Assembly: GCA_963843285.1 (NCBI GenBank)
Contig: CAWJJO010000018.1
Location: forward strand, 183,610-247,609
Direction: 5' to 3'
Source of the DNA: CAZDDB01 sp963843285
GTDB lineage: Bacteria > Acidobacteriota > HRBIN11 > JAKEFK01
Length of the DNA stretch: 64,000 nt
Under the pieces are notes generated by a model, which saw only the letters and a list, made by a program, of their open reading frames with translations, had not been told where the DNA came from and did not search any database. A program made the translations under genes and the position numbers. Positions 57,659 to 64,000 of this stretch are shown in pieces. How positions within the stretch are numbered: the first letter of the stretch is position 1; every line of letters starts with the position of its first letter.

Positions 57659-58342
57659 ATGAAACGAATATTTCTCTGTTGTTGTCTTGTCATCCTGGTT
57701 TCGATTCCGGTCCATGCATCGAAGAGTAAGCAAGTGGAGCGGCTGCAGAATGCCGCCGACGTAATTTCGGAAGTCATGAAAATTCCCGAGGAGTCCATTC
57801 CAAAGGATTTGCTGGAAAAAGCGGAATGTGTTGTGGTGATTCCGTCCATGAAGAAGGGCGCGATTGGATTTGGCGGAAATTACGGTCGTGGCGCCGTAGA
57901 GTGTCGCCTCAAAGAAGGCTGGGGGCCACCGGTGATGGTGTCAATAACCGGAGGAAGCTTTGGACTGCAACTTGGCGGCACATCGACGGACATTATTCTT
58001 CTTATCATGAACCGAAAAGGCATCGATAAGTTATTGGAGAGCAAAGTGACTCTTGGCGGGGATGCGTCGGCAGCGGCGGGTCCGAAAGGACGCACAGCCG
58101 CGGCGGCGACAGATGTTCAAATGCGCGCAGAAATCCTCTGTTATGCGCGAAGCCGTGGGTTGTTTGCGGGAATTTCTATCAATGGTTCTGTCTTAAAAGC
58201 GGAAGCGGATGATAATGAGGAGCTTTACGGCAAGCCGGTTGATCCGAAGAAACTTCTGACTCAAGGCGGACCGATTCCCAATGGCGCCAAAAGGCTGATT
58301 GATGAGTTGACGAAATATTCGCCTCGCGGAAAAGAAAAATAA
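57659..58342 (+). CDS. Exported SYLF-domain lipid-binding protein (Ysc84/DUF500)
   Basis: The 227-residue product has a signal peptide (MKRIFLCCCLVILVSIPVHA). The SYLF domain follows: IPKDLLEKAECVVVIPSMKKGA near 40, then GFGGNYGRGAVECRL, MVSITGGSFGLQLGGTSTDI and EILCYARSRGLFAGISINGS. The ATG at 57659 follows AAGGAGAG; a TTG at 57641 would add six residues. SYLF domains bind phosphoinositides in eukaryotes; bacterial members are periplasmic and of unknown role. Its link to the secretion locus is only by position. Confidence 0.9.
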   Translation: MKRIFLCCCLVILVSIPVHASKSKQVERLQNAADVISEVMKIPEESIPKDLLEKAECVVVIPSMKKGAIGFGGNYGRGAVECRLKEGWGPPVMVSITGGSFGLQLGGTSTDIILLIMNRKGIDKLLESKVTLGGDASAAAGPKGRTAAAATDVQMRAEILCYARSRGLFAGISINGSVLKAEADDNEELYGKPVDPKKLLTQGGPIPNGAKRLIDELTKYSPRGKEK

Positions 58343-58418
58343 GTAAGGGCGATCCTTGTGGTCGCCCTCACGAAATCCGAATTCTTCCAGGTGGGCGACC
58401 ACAAGGGTCGCCCGTACC
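58342..58418. repeat. Long, nearly perfect inverted repeat between converging genes
   Basis: AGTAAGGGCGATCCTTGTGGTCGCCC (58342-58367) pairs with GGGCGACCACAAGGGTCGCCCGTACC (58393-58418) with few mismatches and a 25-base loop. It lies exactly between the ends of the SYLF gene and the convergent TPR gene. A role as bidirectional terminator is likely, although repeat units of this text (GGTCGCCC / GGGCGACC) are also common mobile-type palindromes in other genomes. Confidence 0.75.
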
Positions 58419-58423
58419 AGTGT

Positions 58424-58801
58424 TTAAGAGGCCTGAAGAAGTAGTCTGATGCGGGCGAGGGCCGGGTGTTGGATGCGTTCGGCCTCGGAGCGCGCGCGAT
58501 TCAATACTTCACGCGCTGCCGAATTTTGGCCCAACCCGAGATAGATTTCGGCCACTGTGATCATAAGCGGGACATCATTCGGCTTCAATTGAAGGGCAAG
58601 CTTTGCTTGTTGCAGCGCAGCCTGGGATCGATCGGTGAGGTGATAAAGCAAGGCAAGTACAGAGTGAAACTGGGCAAAATTCGGTTGTAACTCCGATAAT
58701 CCTTCAAAGAAGGAAATCGCTTTCTCATATTGTCCTTCTTTGTAGAAGGTGTAGCCCAACTGACTCAGAAGCAGTGTTTCGTTCTTACTCAGGCCTTCCA
58801 T
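58424..58801 (-). CDS. TPR protein, paralogue of the secretion-locus chaperone
   Basis: The 125-residue protein has about three TPR units: LGYTFYKEGQYEKAISFFEG, then LALLYHLTDRSQAALQQAKL and VAEIYLGLGQNSAAREVLNR. It shares design and wording with the TPR gene at 42907 (N-E-x-x-L, GY, FEGL and P spaced alike). SycD/SctG-type chaperones often occur twice in type III loci. It starts 1 base after the stop of the next gene upstream and is probably co-translated with it. Confidence 0.7.
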   Translation of the reverse strand: MEGLSKNETLLLSQLGYTFYKEGQYEKAISFFEGLSELQPNFAQFHSVLALLYHLTDRSQAALQQAKLALQLKPNDVPLMITVAEIYLGLGQNSAAREVLNRARSEAERIQHPALARIRLLLQAS

Positions 58802-58802
58802 A

Positions 58803-59216
58803 TCACGCCTTGATGCTTGCGATCTGGTGTCCGTAAATGGACTGATACAGTTCCAGCGTCTCGTTCAGGGATTCTTGAAAATTCAGAAGTTTTTCCGACG
58901 AACTTCTACCGGCGATGTCTTCCAGCTTGGCTGAGATGTTTGAAAGCGCATCTAACAAAAGTCTCTTATCATCCAGATCCGGCATCCCTGCATACTCAGA
59001 ATCATTGCGCAATTGTTCTAAGGCGGGCCCTATACCTGTAGATACATCAAGACCGGTAATCTGGAACGAATCGGGCAGAGAAGCATTCTCGAGACGATCC
59101 CATCCCTGCCATTCGGGAAGAGAGGTCGATTCTTCACCCAGCCCCAGCAGGTCCTGGGCCTCTTCGAATTCCACCGACCCGGTGAAAACGCTGCGATCAA
59201 TTCTGATTTCAGCCAT
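58803..59216 (-). CDS. Protein of unknown function, likely secretion-associated
   Basis: The 137-residue protein has no signal peptide. It is acidic in the first half (EFEEAQDLLGLGEESTSLPE) and helical in the second (LLLDALSNISAKLEDIAGRS, LLNFQESLNETLELYQSIYG). It is followed by the TPR chaperone-like gene, and a GCCGATAA box lies just upstream. By analogy a substrate or gatekeeper next to its chaperone is possible, but no family match was found. The promoter box leaves only 6 bases before the ATG, so either the mRNA is nearly leaderless or the box is not the real promoter. Confidence 0.6.
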   Translation of the reverse strand: MAEIRIDRSVFTGSVEFEEAQDLLGLGEESTSLPEWQGWDRLENASLPDSFQITGLDVSTGIGPALEQLRNDSEYAGMPDLDDKRLLLDALSNISAKLEDIAGRSSSEKLLNFQESLNETLELYQSIYGHQIASIKA

Positions 59217-59222
59217 ATATAT

Positions 59223-59249
59223 TTATCGGCTCCTTTTCTCCATTGTTGC
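59223..59249 (-). promoter_or_regulatory. Candidate FliA-type promoter (GCAACAAT-N11-GCCGATAA)
   Basis: On the minus strand GCAACAAT (59249-59242), 11 bases, then GCCGATAA (59230-59223), which equals the sigma-28 consensus -10. The same pair with 12-base spacing precedes the needle-like gene at 42646. The upstream box is not the classical TAAA. AAGGAG overlaps the spacer, so a ribosome-binding reading is also possible. Confidence is limited by the very short distance to the start codon. Confidence 0.4.
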
Positions 59250-59252
59250 TGA

Positions 59253-60797
59253 TTATCGATAGGAAATCGTCTTGATTCTCAGCTCTCCACTAACCATGGG
59301 CGTCCAGTGGACGCGATCGGAAACTATATAGAGGTCCGGAGTAATTAATAGTGGAAGATAAGGCAGATCCTGCGATACCAGCCTCATCGATCTTTGTAGT
59401 GCTTCTAATCGAGCTCGCGGCTTCATGATCTGTAGATTGGTGTCGCAGATCCTGTCGACTTCGGAATTGCTGTAACCAGCATAGTTTCCGGTTCCGTGTC
59501 CGTCCTGTTGATCCGGTGTACGGAGGCTGAACGTTAGGAACTCGCTGGCATCACCACTGGTACAACTGGACCCCTGTACGGTAATCGCGAAGTCCCCCGA
59601 GCTGAGCGCGCGCGTCATCTCTTTGCTGTCGTTCCACAGTTTCAAGCTTCCCTTAACCCCAATTCTCTCCCATTGTTTCATCAACATGTTTTCAAGACGA
59701 TAACTCCCGCCTCGCTGAGTATAAAAGGGCAAAACCACGTTTGAATATCCTATCTGAGATAAGAGCTGTTTTGCCTTCTCCAGATCAAGCGCAAGCGGTT
59801 TGATGGAAGGATCGTATCCGAACACTTCTGGCGCTACGACCTGTGACGCCGGACGGCCGTACCCTTTCAGGACTGTTTGAATGATTTCGCCGCTGTCGGT
59901 GGCATAAGCAAGGGCTTGGCGAAACCGGGCGTCTGAGAGCGGGTTCTTTCCGCTGAAATCCGGGATCGTGGTCCGAATGTTAAAGACGACATATTGAACT
60001 GCCAGGCCATCTGAAAACACAAGATGTAAATCCTTTGGTCTGCGGGACTCAAATTCCTCAATTTTTCGAAAAGGTAAATACATTGTAATGTCGGGTTTGT
60101 CCTGCAAAACCCGATTGAGCACGGTTTCCGCGTCCTCGTGAATGATGAATTCTACCCTTTCCACCTGCGCCTGGGGACGGTAAAACTCATTTCGGAGCAT
60201 GACAATCTTCTTTTTCTTATCCCACTGTAGAAGCTTGAAAGGGCCGGTACCCATGGGCTTCTCGCCGATGCCTTCACCTGCTGATTTTACAAATCGCTCA
60301 CTCATGATCGGAATGAAGACAAGATTATTCAGGATGCTGATCGGGGATTCAGTCACGATCTGTACGTTGTGATCATCCATGGGACGAACGGACTCGATGT
60401 GCTCCGTAAAAGCTTGAAGATCGGAATGGGGCATGGACCTGAGGCGGTTAATGCTAAACGCAACATCCGAGGCTTTTAGCGGAGTACCATCGGAAAAACG
60501 CGCATTCTCGTCGAGAGAAAATACCCACGTCCGGTCATCCGGGTTTGTCCAACGAACAGCAAGCCCCGGTGAAAGGTGAAACGAGGAGTCAAATTCGATC
60601 AGGGTTTCAAATATATTTCCGAGAACATAGCTGCTTTCCACATCAAAAGGAATCTGAGGATCAAAAGTGCTTACGTCGGTGCCGAGCAAAATTACAAGAG
60701 GCGCCGGGGCCTCGGGCGTCCGAGGGGGCGTCTCCGTGCACGAAAAGATCAGAAGTGAGGCAAGAATGAGAGCAATCGGCGCGAACCTGGTTTGCAT
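59253..60797 (-). CDS. Family 5 solute-binding lipoprotein (peptide/nickel ABC transporter type)
   Basis: The 514-residue product from the ATG at 60797 (MQTRFAPIALILASLLIFSC) has a lipoprotein signal. The SBP_bac_5 core follows: LLGTDVSTFDPQIPFDVESS, then PDDRTWVFSLDENARFSDGT and PLKASDVAFSINRL. RFRQALAYATDSGEIIQTVL follows near residue 310. A longer frame from 60878 adds a non-conserved head. It binds oligopeptides or similar ligands in the periplasm; no permease or ATPase gene is adjacent, so it may serve a distant system. Confidence 0.88.
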   Translation of the reverse strand: MQTRFAPIALILASLLIFSCTETPPRTPEAPAPLVILLGTDVSTFDPQIPFDVESSYVLGNIFETLIEFDSSFHLSPGLAVRWTNPDDRTWVFSLDENARFSDGTPLKASDVAFSINRLRSMPHSDLQAFTEHIESVRPMDDHNVQIVTESPISILNNLVFIPIMSERFVKSAGEGIGEKPMGTGPFKLLQWDKKKKIVMLRNEFYRPQAQVERVEFIIHEDAETVLNRVLQDKPDITMYLPFRKIEEFESRRPKDLHLVFSDGLAVQYVVFNIRTTIPDFSGKNPLSDARFRQALAYATDSGEIIQTVLKGYGRPASQVVAPEVFGYDPSIKPLALDLEKAKQLLSQIGYSNVVLPFYTQRGGSYRLENMLMKQWERIGVKGSLKLWNDSKEMTRALSSGDFAITVQGSSCTSGDASEFLTFSLRTPDQQDGHGTGNYAGYSNSEVDRICDTNLQIMKPRARLEALQRSMRLVSQDLPYLPLLITPDLYIVSDRVHWTPMVSGELRIKTISYR

Positions 60798-60858
60798 GTA
60801 CTTCCTTTCATTGTATCTTTGAGTGCAATCTTTCACAATAAGAATGAGGAGGACTGGG

Positions 60859-61764
60859 ATGGACCTGAAGAAAGTCATCGAATCGGTTCCAAATATCAGT
60901 GAAGCGCGCAGAGGGGATGTCTTGCGGGAGATCGTCGATTCGATTCGTGGAATTCCTGAGACACGAGTTCTGAATGTAAAACCGGATCAAGATCACAATC
61001 GTACGGTGCTCAGCCTGGCCGGGTCACCGGAAGGCCTGAAAGCGATGTTGTTGAAACTGTATGAAACGTGCGTAAGCAAGATCGATCTCCGTGAACACAA
61101 AGGGGAACATCCGCGGGCGGGCGCAGTGGATGTTACACCGTTCATCCCGATCAAGAACTCGACGATGGAAGAATGTGCCGTTCTGGCGCGCGAGCTTGGC
61201 AAAGAAGTTGCCGATCGATTCAAAATTCCAGTCTATCTGTACGAGTTTGCAGCATCGAGCGATGCAAGACGCGATCTGGCAATCATTCGTAAGGGAGAAT
61301 TTGAAGGGTTTCCCGAGAAGATCAGAAAACCTGAATGGAAACCGGATTTTGGTCCGGACACCGTACATCCCTCTGCGGGCATCACCGTCATCGGCGCACG
61401 GATGCCGCTGATTGCATTTAATGTGAACCTGGCCACATCGGACATCCAAATCGCAAACAAGATTTCAAAGGCGATCCGGCACTCAAACGGCGGCTTGCGA
61501 TACGTGAAAGCGATGGGTGTAGTCCTTCAGGACCGCAACATCGTCCAGGTTTCGATGAATCTGACAGACTTCAAGAAGACTCCTGTGTTTCGCGCAGTTG
61601 AGCTTGTCCGAAGAGAAGCCGCGAGGTACGGGGTCAATGTTGTGGGTACAGAATTGATCGGATTGATTCCCGCGGAGGCTTTATTTGAGACTGCAGATTA
61701 TTATTTGCAGATGGAGAATTTTCAGCTTTCCCAGGTGCTGGAAAACAAGCTGCAGGAGGAGTAG
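60859..61764 (+). CDS. ftcD: Glutamate formimidoyltransferase
   Basis: The enzyme moves the formimino group of formiminoglutamate (from histidine breakdown) to tetrahydrofolate. The 301-residue protein is the single transferase domain: ESVPNISEARRGDVLREIVD, then DQDHNRTVLSLAGSPEGLKA and EHKGEHPRAGAVDVTPFIPI. The last stretch carries the general-base histidine. The cyclodeaminase domain of the animal protein is absent. I chose the ATG at 60859, after GAGGAGG; earlier TTG and ATG codons at 60823 and 60844 are less likely. Confidence 0.92.
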   Translation: MDLKKVIESVPNISEARRGDVLREIVDSIRGIPETRVLNVKPDQDHNRTVLSLAGSPEGLKAMLLKLYETCVSKIDLREHKGEHPRAGAVDVTPFIPIKNSTMEECAVLARELGKEVADRFKIPVYLYEFAASSDARRDLAIIRKGEFEGFPEKIRKPEWKPDFGPDTVHPSAGITVIGARMPLIAFNVNLATSDIQIANKISKAIRHSNGGLRYVKAMGVVLQDRNIVQVSMNLTDFKKTPVFRAVELVRREAARYGVNVVGTELIGLIPAEALFETADYYLQMENFQLSQVLENKLQEE

Positions 61765-62709
61765 TTGAAGAAGATTCCGCAGCACAGGTGGATGAGTCTC
61801 TGGCGTCATTTCTTTCACCGTGAGAAGACGCCTGATCTGTTGACCGGCGCGATGATCGAATGGCAGGAGAAATGGAAATGGGACTTTCTGAAACTCAATC
61901 CCGCTGCATGCTATCACGTGCTGGACTGGGGCGCGGAATATCAATTCTTTGAGGATCCGCTTCGTGAACCTGAACTGACGAAGCCGTTGGTTCGGCAGGC
62001 TGCCGATGTCGGAAAGGTGAGTCCCCTGGATGTGCACAACGGAACGCTTGGCGATCAATTGAAGGTCATTCGGCGTTTGCGCGATCATTTTGGTCCGGAT
62101 CTTCCGATTGTGGAAACGGTTTTCTCCCCGATCGAAATTGCGCACCGGCTGATGAGCGGGCGCGAATCGCTGGTACAACTGCGGAAAGAGTCTCCCGGCG
62201 AGTTGCATTCCTTGCTGGAAATCATCCTGAAAACGTTTCGCGCATTCTGTCAGGCATGCCTTCAGGCCGGCGCAGATGGAATCTTTTTTGCGACCAAATG
62301 GGCGACAACGGACCAGATGACCTGGCAGGAATACGAGGAATTCGGCAAGAAATACGAGCTTCCTCTGTTGCGCGATCTTCGAGAAAATAATGCGTTGACC
62401 ATTCTGCATGTTTGTGGCGAGCGGACCTATCTGGATCAGATGTTGGACTATCCGGTAGACATTTTCAGTTACGACTTTCATGCGGAAGGCGCCCCGGCCC
62501 CGGAGACCGTGATCGCTCGCAGCGGCGCTTTTGTTCTAGGCGGGATCAATCCTTTGCAGATGCGATCGGATGTCGGCGCGGTCCTCGCAAATTCTTCCCG
62601 GTACACCGCATTGGAGCGCTGGCTCATCGGACCTTCGTGTGTGGTGCCGCCCGACGTTCCGGATTCGACCATCGCTCTGCTGAAGAAGGAACTGTGTTCC
62701 AGTCTCTAA
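61765..62709 (+). CDS. UroD/MtaA-like protein
   Basis: The 314-residue protein has the fold features of uroporphyrinogen decarboxylase-like proteins: VSPLDVHNGTLGDQLKVIRR, then ETVFSPIEIAHRLMSGRESL and QAGADGIFFATKWAT. LHVCGERTYLDQMLDYPVDI and GGINPLQM complete the pattern. HVCG is shared with methyltransferases such as MtaA and MetE. True HemE hallmarks are missing, so a corrinoid or methyl-transfer role is as likely as decarboxylation. The start is a TTG at 61765 with an AGGAGGAG before it; an ATG at 61792 is the alternative. Confidence 0.75.
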   Translation: MKKIPQHRWMSLWRHFFHREKTPDLLTGAMIEWQEKWKWDFLKLNPAACYHVLDWGAEYQFFEDPLREPELTKPLVRQAADVGKVSPLDVHNGTLGDQLKVIRRLRDHFGPDLPIVETVFSPIEIAHRLMSGRESLVQLRKESPGELHSLLEIILKTFRAFCQACLQAGADGIFFATKWATTDQMTWQEYEEFGKKYELPLLRDLRENNALTILHVCGERTYLDQMLDYPVDIFSYDFHAEGAPAPETVIARSGAFVLGGINPLQMRSDVGAVLANSSRYTALERWLIGPSCVVPPDVPDSTIALLKKELCSSL

Positions 62710-62720
62710 TTCTGTCAATT

Positions 62721-63752
62721 GTGCAGACTCTCTTTCTGATTCACCCGGCAAACATATCATACTACTACTTACTTACTACATATATAGCAGAAACGCCGCG
62801 CCAGATGTTCTTAACCGGCGCGGGGGGAGCGGACCGGATCGACAAAAGTGGAAACGCAGTATGGCTGGAGCACCGCTGGCTGCAGGAGGGAGTGCCGGAG
62901 GAAGAGATGGTCGCGCTTTCGGAGAGATTGCGGGAGAACGGCATCCGCTATGTGTATCCACACCTGACTCCTGCGGATGCCGAGGGACGTCTGCCGGCAT
63001 ATTCGCGGGACGCCGCCAGGCGGTTTTGCAATTTTCTGCGCAGGCGGTCTCCGGGGATCCGAATTCTTCCCTGGGTGGGGGGTGTCCAATACGGATTCCA
63101 CCAGATGCGTCCGGGAACCATCCGGCTGGATTCGGAAGTGTATCGCCGGACATTCGCAGATGATTGCATTGCCATGATCCGGGATCTTGGACTCGATGGA
63201 ATCCACCTGAACATCGAACCCGTGGAGTCAGGCGATCGGCGTTTATTGGCGTGGCTGGATTATCTGAAGACAAGAATTGGAGAAACAAAGACCCTTTCCG
63301 TAGCGGGCAGTAAACCCTCGTTTTTTGAGGGATTCAACATATCCCCGTTGCGTTCCTGGGATCTCGATTACTACGCACAGGTGGCGGCGCGATGTAACCA
63401 GCTTGTGATCATGAATTATGACACCGGAATTTTTCATTCCGTGCCGTACAGTCTGTTTGTGATGGAGAAAATAGGCGCAATACTGCAGCGTTTGAAGTCG
63501 GAGCGGAGTTCTTGCCGGGTGATGCTGGGCGTTCCGACTTATGACGATGCTCCCCGTCACCGAAAAGATGTGGAAAACATCGTATCTGCTGTGCAGGGTC
63601 TGTCGGCGGCATTCAATCGTTCCGAATTAGACGTTGAAAACTTCGAAGGGATCGCGCTATACGCGTACTGGACTACCGATCAAGAGGAGTGGAAAGATTT
63701 CCAAAGCCTTTGGCTTCGGAATATCAAATATCAAAAATCAAATATCAAATAA
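62721..63752 (+). CDS. GH18-like TIM-barrel protein, start uncertain
   Basis: The frame codes for a barrel with GLDGIHLNIEPVESG (where chitinases have DGxDxDxE), GIRILPWVGGVQYG, and CNQLVIMNYDTG near residue 235. The GH18 acid/base position is kept as Glu in NIEP. The frame is open further upstream but reads through the previous gene in a different phase, so starts at GTG 62721 or ATG 62805 are possible. The N-terminal segment (about 1-28) is hydrophobic, so membrane anchoring is possible. It probably cleaves or binds an unknown glycan. Confidence 0.65.
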   Translation: MQTLFLIHPANISYYYLLTTYIAETPRQMFLTGAGGADRIDKSGNAVWLEHRWLQEGVPEEEMVALSERLRENGIRYVYPHLTPADAEGRLPAYSRDAARRFCNFLRRRSPGIRILPWVGGVQYGFHQMRPGTIRLDSEVYRRTFADDCIAMIRDLGLDGIHLNIEPVESGDRRLLAWLDYLKTRIGETKTLSVAGSKPSFFEGFNISPLRSWDLDYYAQVAARCNQLVIMNYDTGIFHSVPYSLFVMEKIGAILQRLKSERSSCRVMLGVPTYDDAPRHRKDVENIVSAVQGLSAAFNRSELDVENFEGIALYAYWTTDQEEWKDFQSLWLRNIKYQKSNIK

Positions 63753-63859
63753 AAATAAATCAATAAGCAAGAAAAACAGCTTGATTGGCCAGGCGCAATC
63801 TGTTTCTTTACTTCTTTCATTCTGTTTATTTGATTTTTGATATTTGATCTTTAATTTTT
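63720..63859. repeat. AT-rich inverted repeat between converging genes
   Basis: AATATCAAATATCAAAAATC with further ATCAAATA units (from 63720) pairs with TTTGATTTTTGATATTTGAT (to about 63850), reading the same short words in reverse complement. It covers the end of the GH18-like gene and the stop of the convergent acyl-CoA dehydrogenase gene. It may act as a terminator for both. Confidence 0.6.
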
Positions 63860-64000
63860 ATTTTGCCATTTCTTTGATTAGGTTGCGCGCGATGACCAGC
63901 CGCTGAATCTGGTTTGTGCCCTCATAGATCTGCGTGATCTTTGCGTCACGCATGTATTTCTCAATCGGAAAATCTCGCAGATATCCGTACCCGCCGAATA
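63858..64000 (-). CDS. Acyl-CoA dehydrogenase, C-terminal end
   Basis: The minus-strand frame entering from the right edge reads FGGYGYLRDFPIEKYMRDAK, then TQIYEGTNQIQRLVIARNLI and KEMAK. YEGTNQIQRL with the adjoining R-D-A-K helix is the C-terminal signature of FAD-dependent acyl-CoA dehydrogenases. The catalytic glutamate of the short-chain type is the one in YEGT. Most of the gene lies outside the window, so chain-length specificity is not readable. Confidence 0.93.
   Translation of the reverse strand, partial: FGGYGYLRDFPIEKYMRDAKITQIYEGTNQIQRLVIARNLIKEMAK

Noticed and set aside
62412..62720. Extension of the GH18-like frame into the UroD-like gene
   Set aside because: The Arg-rich residues there are a shadow of the UroD-like gene; no conserved text begins before about 62790.
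1178..63859. CRISPR array
   Set aside because: The repeats seen are inverted and scattered. No series of equal direct repeats with regular spacers occurs anywhere in the window.
1..64000. tRNA or rRNA genes
   Set aside because: Reading through the gaps I noticed no cloverleaf with a TTC-A loop and CCA end, and no rRNA-like conserved text. A dedicated tRNA search was not possible here.

Overview
The window reads as chromosomal DNA of a Gram-negative bacterium. It has outer-membrane and lipoprotein-type products, an EnvC-like factor and a type III secretion-type export apparatus. The DUF5916 outer-membrane protein, the S55 (SpoIVB-like) peptidase protein and the dispersed palindromic repeats suggest Acidobacteriota or a neighbouring deep phylum. 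That is inference from gene content, not a phylogenetic test.

Layout. 1-4743 is the end of the ribosomal protein/RNA polymerase alpha locus: adk tail, map, infA, rpmJ, rpsM, rpsK, rpsD, rpoA, rplQ, then nrdR. 4874-6120 holds two tandem secreted paralogues. 6134-11001 holds an M3 peptidase divergent from a complete DNA topoisomerase VI operon (B then A), which is archaeal/plant-type and uncommon in bacteria. 11123-18275, mostly on the minus strand, carries a VapBC-like pair, a flippase-like membrane protein, a FabL-type enoyl reductase, an operon of thrB, cutA, a secreted protein and an EamA exporter, and an S41-family protein that has lost its catalytic residues. 18609-21790 holds two divergent membrane glycosyltransferases. 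22000-28309 runs purD, purE, mtaB, a membrane-anchored phosphodiesterase-like protein and an EnvC-like factor. 28325-31153 is a decayed region: an epimerase remnant, two small genes and an IS1202-like insertion sequence with a 16-bp target duplication and a transposase broken by two frameshifts. 31184-42008 holds a purine permease, a secreted propeller protein, an S55 peptidase protein, small membrane proteins, an APC permease, a hydrolase remnant and a DUF5916 outer-membrane protein.

The most interesting part is 42290-57444, with likely satellites at 58424-59216. It is a colinear type III secretion locus in the order needle-like protein, TPR protein, small unknown, FliA-like sigma factor, SctI-like, SctJ, SctK/FliG-like, SctL, SctN, SctO, SctP, FHA protein, SctQ, FliO, SctR, SctS, SctT, SctU, SctV. 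It combines injectisome parts (lipoprotein ring SctJ, inner rod, needle-like subunit) with flagellar traits (FliO, a FliP-like signal peptide on SctR, a FliA-type sigma factor). No flagellin, hook, FliF, secretin or SctD is present in the window. SctU carries NPTR where the autocleavage loop normally reads NPTH. The FHA and SctQ frames look like one gene split by a frameshift.

The right end holds a SYLF lipid-binding protein, a solute-binding lipoprotein, glutamate formimidoyltransferase, a UroD-like protein, a GH18-like protein and the end of an acyl-CoA dehydrogenase gene. At least three families of inverted repeats are scattered between genes. I saw no tRNA, rRNA or CRISPR array.
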